A stretch of 64,000 nucleotides of DNA from Lasiosphaeria ovina (GCA_033439765.1 JAULSN010000004.1:3544001-3608000); one strand, 5' to 3'; shown: positions 1-11,830, numbered from the stretch's first letter. Notes: generated from the letters alone by a model not told the origin. A program made the numbers and translations.

Positions 1-646
1 AGGTAAGGTAGATATCATTCTCTTTCCGTGTTTTTTTCTCTCTCGGTTCATACCAAATCGCTGTGGTTTTCTTTGCATTCATAAACTGTCTACAAGTGGC
101 TCTTTCTTGCCCTATTGTCACTTGCGTAAACCAAGGCTAAAGTCGAGAAGAACCGCTTTGAAGCCTTGCGTGCTGCCTATCCCGGACGCCGGCTGCTGAT
201 TGTTTCAAACACTGCTGGCGCAAAGAGCTATGATGTCGATGGACATTTGGCATCCGAAGTGGAAAGAAGCACTGACGTGGCTGTTCTCACCCACCGCGTT
301 AAGAAGCCAGGCTGTGGGAACGAAATCATGTCGTATTTTCGCGATCATCCTGAAACGGGAGTCACTGGGCCTCACCAGATTGCCGTGGTGGGAGATCGGT
401 TGGCCACCGACATGATGCTTGCGAACATGATGGGCAGCTGGGGGGTCTGGGTCAAGGACGGCGTCGTGCCCCTCGACCAAAAAAGCATTGTGAGTCTAGC
501 TCCAGCTGCGCACCTCAACTAGCATCGATCAGCCCAAAGCCTACTGACTGACATACGTCAAGTTTTCGAGATTGGAGAGGAGGATCGCACCATATCTACT
601 GTCGCGTGGCCTGTCTGCTCCTGAGCCTGCCAGCCCCTTTGAATGA
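1..646 (+). CDS. GEP4: Phosphatidylglycerophosphatase GEP4, 3' part (mitochondrial HAD phosphatase)
   Basis: The gene is cut by the left window edge. Visible exons are 1-2 (end of an upstream exon), about 136-489 and 563-646, with GT..AG introns between; the acceptor near 136 could instead lie a few bases later (up to about 151). Seen: the HAD motif III stretch VKKPGCG and motif IV GDRLATDMMLANMMGSWGVW, and a C-terminus ending in APEPASPFE. Family knowledge: Gep4 dephosphorylates phosphatidylglycerophosphate to phosphatidylglycerol on the matrix side of the mitochondrial inner membrane, a step of cardiolipin synthesis. The catalytic DxDx motif and the start lie outside the window. The join at 489/563 is phase 0 and gives the typical C-terminus (FSRLERRIAPYLLSRGL). 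Confidence 0.9.
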
Positions 647-1461
647 CGGCGGTGGGTCATGTTTGCTATCAATCAAGGGAACAATCAAGCTGCTCGAACA
701 CGTCTGAATCGGATCGTGTTGCGCTCGCTAGTGATTGTCTGGGTCTCGGAGCCGAGGAACACATTGTCCAGGCTGGACGACTCGGATCAGCCTCCCTCTC
801 CGGTGAAAGCGCCCCCCACCGTCTGCGTCATGGGATTCTGAACCAAGGGTGAAGTGGTCTTCACAACCCTGTCAGGTCCCGTTGTCAGATTCCGATCACT
901 GGCTTCGGTGCCGAGACAGGCCTGCCAGACTTGGGATGAAGTCTGGCAGGTGAGATAGCAAGCTGCCAGCCTTGCCATTGGCCTCCTCGCCCTCCCCATC
1001 ACGCGACCGAGAACATCAGACGGACAATCAAGCCCTTGCCATAGCTCCCAAATTCCACCGTACGTGACAGCAAATACTGGCTGGCCTGGTCAGTGATTCG
1101 CCTCTAGGGACGGCAATGTTCAGTGACCGCCACCTTGGCCCCGCCCATATCAAACGTCCCAACGTCCTCCTCCCTCCCCAAGCCAGCCAGGCCGCCCCCG
1201 CTTTTGTTCCCTACATAAACCCCCTCAGTCTCTGTTCACCTCCATCCATTTCCTTTGGCTCCGCGCACGTTCTGTCCTTGTACCCCTCACTCAACCTTCG
1301 CATCGATCCCTTGCCCAAAGTACCGTCGCCAATTTTCGTCGCTCGCCTCGCTCTTGACAGGACGCTCGCTTGCTTCTCACGTTAGTTAACCACTGCTCTA
1401 CTCACTTGGAATGGCTTTTCTAATTCTACTAGACAGGCTCTGAATATCAACAACTGCAACA
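647..1461. other. Intergenic spacer and 5' leader
   Basis: No gene is supported here. The last 300 bases are CT-rich, as expected for a fungal promoter and leader in front of the next gene. Short ORFs show no recognisable protein. Confidence 0.5.
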
Positions 1462-2652
1462 ATGGGCGGCAAAGTCTGGTCCAAGGAGGAGGAGAAGGTC
1501 TTCTGGCGCGATATCATCCCCTTCTCGCCGAAGCGCCTCGGTATCGACAGGGCGAACCCGGAGAAGACGTGGACTGCCCTCGCCGTCGATATGACCGAAA
1601 TCATGAACGAAATCCAAGCCGACTCTGGCGAAGAGCCTCGCCGCAACTATACCTACCTGAGTCTCTGTAAGCATTGCACATGTTTCTCTTATCCAATAAG
1701 TCCATTTCTTCCCAATTGCGGCTCTTTTGTGCATACTACATCGTCGCCGCCACTCCCCTTTTGTTACAAAAACATCAACAAATATCAACATCAACATTGG
1801 CATTGGCATCGGCACCGGCATCAACAACAACAACCGCCGAACCCGCCCCCTTCTCTCCCTATCTTTTGGACCGATGACCTCGCAGTCTGCTCGTATAAAC
1901 AGGAAAGCTGACAGTCCCAGTTGAGCATTTCTTTCAGAATGCGAGAAACAAGAATTACTCGCCGTTTGCGCGCTACTATGCCCGGCGTTACATTGAGCAA
2001 GGTATATATAACCTCAGCCGACTCTGAGAATATTCTGAGGGCCTGTCTAATCGCGCCAACAGAGCAAGAGGACATCCGCAACGGCCTCGCCGTGGCCCCT
2101 GACGTCCGGCCCTCTGCCAGAGACCGTATGCTCCCCCCTTCCCACCGCACAAAGTCGAACGCCGTTTCCACCATTCGCCGTGTCGATGCGTCGAGCGCGG
2201 CTCGTAAGCCGGCGGCCAAGATCACCAAGACTTCGATAAGCATCACCAAGAAGGCTACCAAGGAGTTGAAGGCGAATGTTGAGAATGCCTTCAGCCGCCT
2301 CAACGACAATGTTCACGAGATGGCCGGCCTGAAGCAATCCGTCAACTACAGCGTCAACAGCAACGAGAAGGGCTTGGCACAGCTAGCCAGCGCAGCAAGC
2401 GCGGCAAATATGTCGAACATCAAGATGAAGATTAACGCTTTTGCGCAGAAGGCCGGCGCACTTCCCGGCGTTAAGCGGGCACTCAACCACGTCCGGGGCC
2501 GAGAGATTGACACCGGGTATGTTGCGCAGGCTCCGACACCCAACTATGCCACATGGCATCGTGAGGGTCTAGCAAACGAAAAGCCAATCAACGAGAAGTC
2601 GGACGAGTGCCAGGAGGAGCATTATGAGTGGGCTGAGGGGGCCCCCGAGTAA
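1462..2652 (+). CDS. Conserved fungal protein with N-terminal SANT/Myb-like segment, unknown function
   Basis: Three exons: 1462-1666, 1921-2001 and 2063-2652, giving about 291 residues. The joins are phase 1 and restore the stretch TYLSLFEHFFQNARKNNYSP. Seen: an N-terminal segment starting MGGKVWSKEEEKVFWRDIIP that looks like a helix-rich SANT/Myb-like module (residues 1 to about 95), then an Ala/Lys/Ser-rich tail containing ITKKATKELKANVENAF, and an acidic C-terminus. I recognise the N-terminal pattern only as a recurring fungal motif (WS-EE-FW ... EHYFQN), not as a named protein. DNA or chromatin binding is an inference. The first intron contains low-complexity ATCAAC/GGCATT repeats. Confidence 0.8.
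1779..1845. repeat. Imperfect 6-bp repeats inside intron 1
   Basis: Runs of ATCAAC followed by GGCATT/GGCATC units and again ATCAAC/CAACAA fill the middle of the first intron of the SANT-like gene. It is a simple-sequence tract with no coding role. Confidence 0.6.
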
Positions 2653-3336
2653 ATCAACAATGTTGACAATCGGGGGAGGAGACACTGGCGGCAAGAATGG
2701 GAGGGTAGTGGAGAAACAAACCTGTCTGTGAAAAACAACAACCACGAAGAGGATAACTTAACCAGGGTATGGGTATCGTTGATGGAGGTTGCTAGAGGTT
2801 GCTAGCCGGGGTTCGGAAGGTCTGCCTGACAGCCCTCACATTGCTTTGTAGAAGGGGCTTCTTATTTTTCATCTTGCGTGGCGATCAATTGAGCAAGTCT
2901 TCAGTCTGCTGCTGCCAAGCAATTATCATCGACATTCACGATATGACCGAATCCGTGCATGCAACCCGAGTGTGATATTGATTTGTTTATCATGCATTAT
3001 TATTGCTCCCGGGTCTTTGCAGTCCATAGCTCGGTATGGTATGAAAATGCCACGGTGCTACCTCGCCTCATGGCCCAATTGGAGCGCGTCTCGGAAGGAG
3101 GCCACTAGGTCCCGAGAAAAAGGTTAAGGTATTGATTTACAGCGGACAGCAATTCGCCTTCCTCTATCCTCTACCACCAAATCGAGGGGTAGGTAGGTAC
3201 TCGCTTCGGAACTGGCAAAAAAGAGGAAAAAGAAAAGAAAACAGGTACAATATGAAAACCCTCTACCATTTTGTTCAATTGCCAAAGAGATACTCACTAA
3301 ACGCTGTGCAGGAACTACTTACTGCGAGGGAGAGAA
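2653..3336. other. Intergenic spacer
   Basis: Nothing gene-like is seen. It contains a short direct duplication (GGTTGCTAGAGGTTGCTAG near 2786) and A-rich leader sequence before the cutC start. Confidence 0.5.
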
Positions 3337-4773
3337 ATGGCGACCGTTCCACCCTCGGGCCGCCCCCACCTAGAAATCCCCATCTTTGGCGCAGATTCGG
3401 GACAGGTAGCGGCGTCGCTCGGTGCCCGGCGTCTCGAGCTCAATCGCGCCGGCTCCTATGGTATGTATGTGTGTGTTGTGTGCTCTGTTTAGCGGTCGAT
3501 AGCCGGGACCGAGGCCGAAATGACTTTGCATCAATTGAAGCCCCCCCTTCCTTATGTTTTCTTTTGTTAGTCAATTCGAAAAGCCTCGAGGTGAAAATGG
3601 TGTTCCATCTACCGGCACGCAAACAACTACGACTTCTGAATGAATTCCCATTCAGGTCCCTTTAAGTTTCGGCCGCCGCCTTCTTCATTCCCCTTCCCTC
3701 GCCCTCGGCTCTACCGCCTCGGAGCCCCTACCAAGCAAGGCACTCATGATCACTTTCTCTCCTTATTGTTGTTTTTATGCTACCATTGAACAAGCTTGGA
3801 TAGACACCACCAGACAATCCCTCTCTCCTGTGTCCTCAGTCACGCCAAACGCAAGGTTCCACAGATTATTTACTAACCCCCTATTATTACACCTGTAGCT
3901 GTTGGCGGGACAACGCCCACGCTGGCCGAGCTCGCGGCCCTCGTCGCCAGCATCCCCAGCCGCCAAAGCCATGACAGCGACGACGACGACGACATTACCG
4001 TCCGCGTCATGATCCGGCCCCGGGGGGCGCCGCCGCCAGACCAGCAGACACACCAGCAGCAGCCAGACTTTGTGTACTCGGCTGCCGAGTTCGCCACGAT
4101 GCGCGCGGCCATCCTGCGCATCGCCGAGTCCGGGCTGCTGCATCCCGACCGCGGCGACGGGTTCGTGTTTGGCGTGCTCCAGCCGCGGACCAGCAGCAGC
4201 AGCTGTGAGGGCGAGGTCGTCGGCGTCGAGGTCGACGTCAAGCGCAACGTCGAGCTGGTCCGCCTAGCCCGGCCGTTCAAGTGCGTCTTCCACAGGGCGT
4301 TTGATGACGTCGTCGGGGCTGGTGTTGACGATGGCGAGCGTCGCCGTGCCGCGGCTCCGGCGGGAGAAACGGGGCCATCCGTCAGAGATGAAGAGGAAGA
4401 GGAGGCTGTTGCACTCGCGGCTGTGCGGGCGTGCGGGTTCGACGGGATCCTGACGTCGGGAGGCCCCGGGAACGCCCCGGCTAATGCTGGGCGGCTGGCT
4501 CGCATTGTCATGGCGGCGGCGGCGGAGGGCGACGTTGAGATTATTGCTGGAGGCGGAGTTCGGAGCGGGAATGTCGGGGTGCTGGGTGCTGGTCTCTTGG
4601 CAGCGGCCGGCTCTCGTGTTTCTGCTGCTGCTGCTGCCGCTGCGGAGGACGGCGTCTGGTTTCATTCTTCGTGCCTTGCTGTCGGAGAGGACGGGGCTGA
4701 GGTGTTTAACGGAGGCGAGGCGAGCGCTTTGCTCCAGGAGCTGCGGTCTCTTGACGTGCGGTCTGGGAAATAG
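3337..4773 (+). CDS. cutC: CutC family protein (copper homeostasis / TIM barrel)
   Basis: Two exons, 3337-3460 and 3899-4773, joined in phase 1 across a 438-base intron with a clear TACTAAC branch site. The product is about 332 residues. Seen: LEIPIFGADSGQVAASLGA, then LELNRAGSY joined to AVGGTTPTLAEL, VRVMIRPRGAP, FVFGVLQP, FKCVFHRAFDDV, and FDGILTSGGPGNAPANAGRL; these follow the CutC barrel order (ELN, MIRPR, FHRAFD, ILTSGG). Family knowledge: CutC proteins were linked to copper tolerance in bacteria and bind copper in human; the exact reaction is unclear. Odd: Ala-rich and acidic insertions around DEEEEEAVALAAV and near the C-terminus. Start chosen because it is the first ATG that leads into the conserved first strand. 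Confidence 0.9.
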
Positions 4774-5811
4774 GGGGCACATTGGAACTGGAAGACGGGG
4801 TAATGACTGGTTGAGGGATCAAATTTTGGGCCTCTTTTCTGATGTCTGGCTTGCTCGATATCACGACTACAGAGCATGTTTGCTAACTTAATTACACACA
4901 AAAGAAACAATGCATCTTCACACACATGATCGCTGGCAAAGCCTCATCCAAGATGCGATCGAATACAGCTTTCTGTGGTCCTCACAAAAGTGCGGACTAC
5001 AGAGCGAGCTTTTGACACGGAGGAAGCAATTGGGCCAAAGGACAGAGAGGGGACCGAACATTGTAAACGGGATTGAAGCAGGGGAAGACGCCTCTTCTGA
5101 AAGGAAGAGAGGTCTTGTTATACGCATTTGACCAAACACGGCCGAGGGAGAAGACATCTCGGGCACAGGGCAATGGACTGCCATCATCGGAGCATGCTTT
5201 TTCGCCGTGCTACCGACTTCCTCCTTCGCTGACCGAGCCCTTCCTCGGCTACTCAGAGGCGAGAAAATTGGGGTTGCACGAGGTGATGGACTCCCAGGGC
5301 CCAGACAGGCAAGAACGAGGCCAATGGTGAACAAGTCGCGGCAGGAGCATCATGATCCAATGCGGGGTCGAGTCTGCGAGGAATCGAAAAAGGTAGGTGC
5401 AGCCATGCAGCAATATGCTTCCCGCTGGGTCCTGCCCCTGCTTTGCAATGCAATATGGTTACCTTGCTTGCATGGTGTTGTGTGCCATGTGGGTAGAGTG
5501 TAGGCAATGGAATATACCTGAGCTCTCAATGCTCTTGCCAGTCCATGGCGCCTTGGCACCCGAGCTCGTCGCCAATCAACCACGCGAGCTACAACACGTT
5601 GTGAACTGCATCTTCACATAAAGTCTTGGCGCGGCCCATCTGTTCCCCATCTGTACGACACAGGACGGACAAACCACGGTCTGTAATTGCATCACTGCTA
5701 AAAAGGCCACAAGGCCGTTGCCTCGGCCTACTCACCCCAGTCAGTCCGCCTGCATCTGGGCTGCTGATGCATCGCTCGCGCGTGTCGTGCTTCAATGATG
5801 GGCTACGGTAG

Positions 5812-5842
5812 CTCCAGCTCCAGCTCCAACTCCAACTTCAAG
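5812..5842. repeat. 6-bp (AGCTCC/AACTCC) tandem repeat
   Basis: About five units of a hexamer derived from AGCTCC or AACTCC in tandem, in the spacer upstream of the alkaline phosphatase gene. Confidence 0.7.
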
Positions 5843-5916
5843 TCTAACCCTAGCTCGAGGGACTAGGAAGCTCCATCTCGAGCTACGACGCACATAAACC
5901 CGGACACTCTTTAACA

Positions 5917-5922
5917 CACGTG
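5917..5922. promoter_or_regulatory. CACGTG box, candidate NUC-1/Pho4-type site
   Basis: A perfect CACGTG lies about 295 bases before the start of the alkaline phosphatase gene. In Neurospora the bHLH factor NUC-1 binds CACGTG upstream of phosphate-repressible genes including pho-2. That it works here is inferred from the gene it precedes. Confidence 0.45.
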
Positions 5923-6085
5923 CTCGAGATGTCTCTCATGATTCCCGCGTTGCATCACCGACGGGGCTGGAATCCGCCAGCCTGGGAGCAAACACTCCCG
6001 TACCTAAGGTAGGCACAGCCAAAGAACCACCCAAGCGGCCCATGGGTGCAGCATCGAGGATGGTGAATGTCACTCTGCAGCCAGC

Positions 6086-6092
6086 TATATAA
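6086..6092 (+). promoter_or_regulatory. TATA box of alkaline phosphatase gene
   Basis: TATATAA sits 124 bases before the start codon, a usual distance for a regulated fungal promoter, followed by a GC-rich stretch and a short leader. Confidence 0.5.
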
Positions 6093-6215
6093 GCCGCGGC
6101 CGCGGCCGCCTTGGCTCGGGAACTCTGATGCAGCCGCACGAGGTAGAGCTTCAGCACTCATTCGTCTATCAGAGCAGAGCAGAGCAGAGCCTGCCCATCC
6201 TGCTCTATCGGCAAA

Positions 6216-8532
6216 ATGCTGTCCCGGTTGAACGCCGTCGCCCTGTGTCTGGCTGCCTCGCTGGCTGCCGTCTCTGGCCAGACATTCCAGAGGCTCGGCA
6301 CATGTCCGACTCTCGGTTGCGTGCTTCCCCCAGACCAGCAGGACTTTCTTCCCGGCCAGCAGTTCGACATCCGTTTCGAGGTCCATGCCCCGACGAATGG
6401 CTCCGAAGCCTTCAATGGCGGCGTGCCCGACGACAAGTTCACGGCCACCATCACCAAAGAAGGCCAGCCAGCCAAGAGCATTGCTGAATTCTTCAAACTG
6501 AGCGAGCCCGCCCTTGAGAAGTGGACTTTCTCCTGGTTCGAGGATCTCTTTGCCCAAGACGCAAAGAATGCCTCCGTCGTCAATGTCGCCTCCAAGATCT
6601 ACCGCCGCGTCGCCATCTACGAGCCAGGCAAGTACAATGTCACCCTGACTTACTACTCCGGAAAGACAACCACGGCGCAGTGGGTAGTACGCCCCCTTGC
6701 CGCAAAGAAGAAGGCCAAGAACGTCATCTTCTTCATTGGTACGACGGTTTTCACCTTCTCTTTCTCCCATCCCTGCTCTCCCTGCTAATAAACATCGTAG
6801 GAGACGGCATGACCACAAACATGATCACGGCGGCTCGCCTCCTCGCCCACAAGACGGTCAATGGAAAGTACCAGACCCTTCTGGCGCTTGACAAGTTCCC
6901 CGTCTTGGGTCATCAAATGGTGTGTCTGCGGAGCTTCAAAGTCGAGTATAAAGTCGCTTGCTAACAAAACAACCGCCTCACAGACGCACTCTATCGACAG
7001 CTTTATTACTGATAGTGCCAATTCGGCCTCTGCGCTCTATTCTGGTCACAAGAGCACTGTCAATGCCATGGGGTAAGACGGCGAGACCCAAGCTTCCAGC
7101 AAACTTGACTCGCTTTGCTAAAGCTTTCTCAGCGTCTATGCCGATTCGTCCCCTGATTTGTTCGATGACCCCAAAGTTGAGACGATCGTGGAGCTTCTTA
7201 CTCGAATCTGGGTATGACTGGTCCGGAATCCGCATTGCCTTGTTTATGCTCTGGCCCGCTAACTCGTCCAAGGGATCTGCATGGGGCGCTGTCTCGACCG
7301 CCTTCATTGCCGACGCCACTCCAATTGCCCTGACAGCTCACACTCGTTCTCGCTATCAGTATGGCTCGCTCATTGACCAGGCCCTATACGGCGTGACCAA
7401 CTACTCGTGGACCAAGATGAACGGCCCCGATGCTTATTTTGGAGGAGGTGCTGAGCAGTTTCTGGCCGGATCTGGCTCATATCTTGGGAAAGATTACTAT
7501 GCCGAGTTCGCCAAGAAGAATTACAGCATCAGCTTGAACAAGACGTCTCTCCTTGCCGTGCCAAACAATACGAAGGCGCTTGGCATTTTCTGCAAGAGCA
7601 ACCTGCCGGTCTGGTTAGACCGAAACATCTTCCCAGAAAACATAAAGAAACTTACCAATGACCCATCCGGGGCGAAGGCGGCCGCGACGGACCTTCCGGG
7701 TCTCAAGGAGATGACCCTCAAGGCCATAGAGGTTCTGCACGAGCGAGGTGGCAAAAAGGGGTTCTTTCTCATGTCAGAGGCTGCGTCGATCGACAAGCAG
7801 ATGCATGTTTTGGACTATGACCGAGCACTTGGCGATCTTCTCGAGCTTGACGACACAGTCCAAGCTACGATTAAGAAGCTCAAGGCTCTTGGAATCCTTG
7901 AAGAGACACTCATTGTTGTATCTGCCGATCACGGCCACGGTTTTGGTGAGTGAAGACGCCCGACAGAATGCCAAGATGGTGTTTGCTAGGCCGCGTTACT
8001 GACAAGGCGGGATGGTGGAAATGCAGACGTTTTTGGCAACGCGGACACCAAGTACCTGGCGGCACAGCAGGACGACCGTCAAAAGCGGAATGCTGTTGGG
8101 GTCTATCAGAACTCGGGTCTCTCGCAGTACACGGTGGAGATGCCCGGAGTCAGCTACGGGACAGGGGCTAACTTCCCAGTCAACTGGGACCCGCGCTATG
8201 TCATTGCGGCGGGTCTCGGGGCAAATCCCGACCATCGGGAGGCATACGGTGTGGCCAAGAATGGCTCGCGAGTGCCGGCGGCGGCGATTTCGGGGGGCGC
8301 CTCGAGTGACTACTATGTCAACCCGACGGACAAGCCCAACGGCTTCATTGTGAACGGCACGCTGCCGACCAACGAGGCGCAGGGCGTGCACTCGCTCACG
8401 GATGTGCCTGTATTTGCTCGGGGCCCGTGCCAGGACACGTTTGGCGGCGTCTACAGCAACATTGACGTCTTTTACAAGATCGCCAACTGCCTGGGTCTTG
8501 CTCAGCCAACGAATAAGACGGCCAGCGCCTAG
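6216..8532 (+). CDS. pho-2: Secreted alkaline phosphatase (PHO-2-like, repressible type)
   Basis: Six exons: 6216-6738, 6801-6919, 6984-7072, 7133-7211, 7273-7945, 8027-8532, about 662 residues. Seen: a signal peptide (residues 1 to about 21, ending AVSGQ), an N-terminal domain with N-glycosylation sites, then the phosphatase core: NVIFFIGDGM (metal-binding Asp about 176), FITDSANSASALYSGHKS (nucleophile Ser about 225), TAFIADATPIALTAHTRSR, FFLMSEAASIDKQMH and VVSADHGHGF (metal-binding Glu, Asp and His). Family knowledge: it hydrolyses phosphomonoesters using two Zn and one Mg, outside the cell or in the wall. The N-terminus (QTFQRLGTCPTLGCV) resembles Neurospora PHO-2, so phosphate-starvation control is inferred, in agreement with the upstream CACGTG box. 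All six joins keep frame and conserved motifs. Confidence 0.93.
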
Positions 8533-9358
8533 GTCGTCAACTAGTATATATCTATATCTTGATCGAACCTTGTTGACGCTTCTCAACCAAAACCAGGTCT
8601 CAGGAAAGAAACAAAGTAGCAAAATAAAATTAATATTCCATGTTGTGTTGCGAAGCCCAAATATTCCGAACTCGTTGCTTGTGTTGGTAACTTGGGTCGA
8701 TGTTAGTGAGAAAGGCCACCTGGCAGAGCGGCTGTCAGCTGCCAAGTGTTCCTGCAGCGAGCCACAGTCCACTCACACTGTATCAAGCACTGTAGTTTGT
8801 GGCCAGCGCTTGTTCCTCACCGGAAATTCCGGCAGCTCCAGCGCCAGTGCCTGCATTAGCCAGGTCATCCCAAGTTCAATTGGACCTTGCCGGCCTCATC
8901 CGAGGCGGGCAGATTCTGTGATCGGCATGATTTTCCCAGTTGCCGTCCTCTCCAATTTATTTTTCTTGTCGGCATCTTTGATGGCGCCGCTACACACCGA
9001 CTGTGTATGACGGGACCGCCAGCTTTCTAGTCCAAATCCTTCGTTTCTGTTGTATCATTATTTCTTTCCCTTGATTTTTTGTCCGGCCTCCATTTTCGTC
9101 CGGCCTCCACCCCCTTCGTCGATCCGAATAGCGGCGTCTTTTGCTCGCGCGCGACGGCGACCACGTCGAAAACGATAATCTAAAGCTTTTTTGCTCCTTT
9201 TTACGTCAAAAAAGACTACAACACGCAACATACACACGCGGGGCACAACGACGACGGCGGCGCGCAGACGCATACATACATACATACATCCCTAGCTTGG
9301 GCGCGGGCGGGGTTCCGACAGAAACAAGAACAAGAACAGAACAAGACAGACAGACACG
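8533..9358. other. Intergenic spacer
   Basis: No gene supported. The part after 9000 is a CT/ACA-rich leader with CATACATACATA repeats just before the ANY1-like start. Confidence 0.5.
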
Positions 9359-10457
9359 ATGTTGGGATGGCTCGCGTCGTTCTCGGGCTACCTGACGCCC
9401 GTCTTCCTTGTCCTCTCGCCGCTGCTCTCGTACACGGACCAGGCCATCTCCATGTACAAGGCGCGGTCGAGCGCGGGCTTCTCGCTGGACATTCCCCTGA
9501 TCATGCTCGTGGCGTCTCTGTTTAGGTATGTTTTTCTGAGTGTGTTGATGGGAGGGGGTTTAAGGAGAAGAACCAGAACCAGAACCAGCAACCAGCAACC
9601 AGCAACCAGAACCAGGGTTAGCTGACTTGTGTGAATAAAGGATATTCTACTACCCCGGCGCGCACTTCGACAAGGCGTTGCTCGTGCAGTCTTTCGTTAT
9701 GGTTTTTATCCAACTCATCCTGCTCAAGATCGCCCTCGACCACCGGCCCGGCCCGTCGTCCAAGGGCGGCGAGGCGGCCGTGCCGTTTGCGAGGGCGCAC
9801 GACGGCGGCGGCGGCGGGCTGTGGGAGGCCCCGCGGCCGTACCGGTTCTGGCAGTGGAGGTCGGCGAAACCGTACGTCATCTTTATTTTACTCTGAGGTA
9901 GTGGGTTTTAAAAACTGACATGGCGGGCGCACAGGTACTGGCACTTTGTGCTGTACATGTTCCTGGGGCTGGCGGCGTGCGAGCTCGTACTCGCGCCAGT
10001 GCACTGGCTATATCCGGCGTACTCGGCGCTGATAGGGTACACGGGGCTGTCGGTCGAGGCGACGCTACCGCTGCCGCAGATCTTCTCCAACGCGCGGTCG
10101 CGGTCGTGCAAGGGGTTCCGGGTGTCAGTGCTGGCCAGCTGGCTGCTGGGCGACGCCATGAAGATGTACTGGTTCTTCAGCTCGGCCACGCAGATCCCCT
10201 GGGCCTTCAAGATCTGCGGCATCTTCCAGGCCGGCTGCGACTCGCTCCTCGGCATGCAGTACCTCATGTACGGCAACGGCAGCGGGCCGGCCGTGCCGGA
10301 GCTCGTGGTTAAGGACCATAAAATGTCGGACTGGCCGGCCGCCGCCTCGGCAATGGGAGAAAGCGAGAAGCCGACGATGCAGATGGGCGCCCCCCATACA
10401 ACCGGGCGTGATACCCCGGTTGGCCGGAGGACGTCGCTGGCGGACAAGAGTACATGA
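9359..10457 (+). CDS. ANY1: PQ-loop repeat membrane protein, ANY1/PQLC1-like
   Basis: Three exons: 9359-9525, 9641-9871 and 9935-10457, about 306 residues. Seen: two PQ-loop type units. The first reads LSPLLSYTDQAISMYKARSS and is followed by GFSLDIPLIMLVASLFRIFY; the second has ATLPLPQIFSNARSRSCKGF followed by LASWLLGDAMKMYWFF and PWAFKICGIFQAGCDS. Several hydrophobic helices surround them, and a loop of about 40 residues rich in Gly separates the halves. Family knowledge: yeast Any1/Cfs1 acts in endosome and trans-Golgi membranes and suppresses loss of phospholipid flippases; human PQLC1 is related. Orthology is inferred from the motif pair and the characteristic RPYRFWQWRS stretch. The first intron carries an AACCAG repeat. 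Confidence 0.87.
9571..9615. repeat. AACCAG/CAACCAG tandem repeat inside an intron
   Basis: About seven tandem units of AACCAG or CAACCAG lie in intron 1 of the ANY1-like gene, a short unstable simple repeat likely to differ between strains. Confidence 0.75.
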
Positions 10458-11414
10458 GACTCACTAAATGGGTATAAAGATAATAAAAATAAAAATTTCG
10501 AATCTACATCTACCATACTAATCAGATTCTACATGAACATAGAGAAAAAAAAAGGTGCATACTGAAAAGTGCTGTCTTGCCCTGGACTGCGTTTGGGTGG
10601 CTCAAGAATATGAGTGAGTGAGTGCTTGGGCACTAGGATGAGCGGCAAGCTTGATTGCCCTCCTGAGCGTGGTGCGCCGGACGTTAATTGCCGATAGCGC
10701 GCGACTCCCAGCCAGGTCGCGTTTCCTCAGCAAACCACCCTCCAAGCCCGGGATTCATGCCCTAAGACATGAAAATGTCGAACATTGAGACTGGTAATTT
10801 TGCTAATGTGTTTTTTGTTCTCGGAAGTAGAACCAGGCGTGGAGGGAGGCGGAATTGAGTGTTGAGGGCCGGGGTACCGCACTACCAATCACACACGGCG
10901 GTTCACCTCGCGATGGAGGGCGCCAGAGGGGCGGGCTGCTCTCGACCTCGCAGTCCGGCCGCTCCCCTCCTCTCCCTCTTCTCTTTTTTTTTTTTCTTTT
11001 TTTTTCTTCTTTTTTTTCAAGGACTGGTAGTTCAGTATGTGCCTGGGGCATTCTCCAAATTAGTTCTGGTGACATTACCTACCCTCGTCTCACTGAAGAG
11101 CCATCTCATCTCATCTCATCTCATCGCCTACGCTACTTATCTTGGACATCACCGCCCTCGATAAAGAAAGAGTTGACAACTACGTCATATGAGGCTACCG
11201 CCGCTGTCGACTCCGATTGGCATATGTCGTGACAATTCAGGTACGTTGGTCTTGGTTTTTTTTTTTTTTTTTTTTACATGTTGGGACATGCGGCGGTTTG
11301 ATATCACAGCCCTCGCCCTCGCCCTCGTCCTCGTACTTTCCGATCCACTTTCACCTTTCAGTCGGGCTCTGGTGCTGGGTGAGATAAGTGGTCATGCCCC
11401 AAGATACTCCGGTC

Positions 11415-11590
11415 GCCTCGCTCTATAAAATCTTACGCCTCCCGCGAGGAATTCTTCTCCCTTACATCACACTTCTTGTCTTCTCCAAAGTGGCCAAGCC
11501 CAAGACACCCCCACCGCCTCGTTCTATAAATCTTTCGCCTCCCGCGAGGAATTCTTCCTTCTTACATTGTACATCTTGTCTTCTCCAAGG
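11415..11590. repeat. Direct duplication with TATA and GCCTCCCGCGAGGAATTC core
   Basis: Two copies of a roughly 75-base block start near 11415 and 11516. Both contain CTCTATAAA or TTCTATAAA, then GCCTCCCGCGAGGAATTCTT, then CTTGTCTTCTCCAA. The period is about 101 bases. Confidence 0.8.
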
Positions 11591-11662
11591 TCACTTCTCC
11601 GAAAGCAAGGTCTAGTTCGCGCCCGCCTGCTGGCTTCGCTTAACGGTCACGGTCTCATCATA

Positions 11663-11830
11663 TTCCTCTGCGAGATCCGTCCGAGGTACGCTCTTCCTTC
11701 ACGGATTTCTATTCTCTCCCCTCTTTTGGCATTTACCTCTTTTGATATTCACGGCTCCAGCATACCGCTCTACGAGATCATTCCAGGTACACTCTTCCTT
11801 CACAGATTTCCATTCTCTCTCCTCCTGAAT
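11663..11830. repeat. Second direct duplication, about 99-base period
   Basis: Two copies of GAGATC..TCC..AGGTAC(G/A)CTCTTCCTTC followed by ACGGATTTCTATTCTCTC or its variant lie near 11663 and 11762. They are similar in style and spacing to the pair just upstream. Confidence 0.7.

Larger units (their letters stand above)
4774..6215. other. Intergenic spacer / alkaline phosphatase promoter
   Basis: No supported gene. It holds a GCTCCA/ACTCCA simple repeat near 5812-5842, a CACGTG box at 5917-5922, a GC-only palindromic stretch near 6094-6110 and a TATA box at 6086-6092. ORFs of 70-138 codons here show no family signature and are not called. Confidence 0.5.

Noticed and set aside
4918..5334. 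138-codon ORF on the minus strand
   Set aside because: Composition looks random and no family motif is visible.
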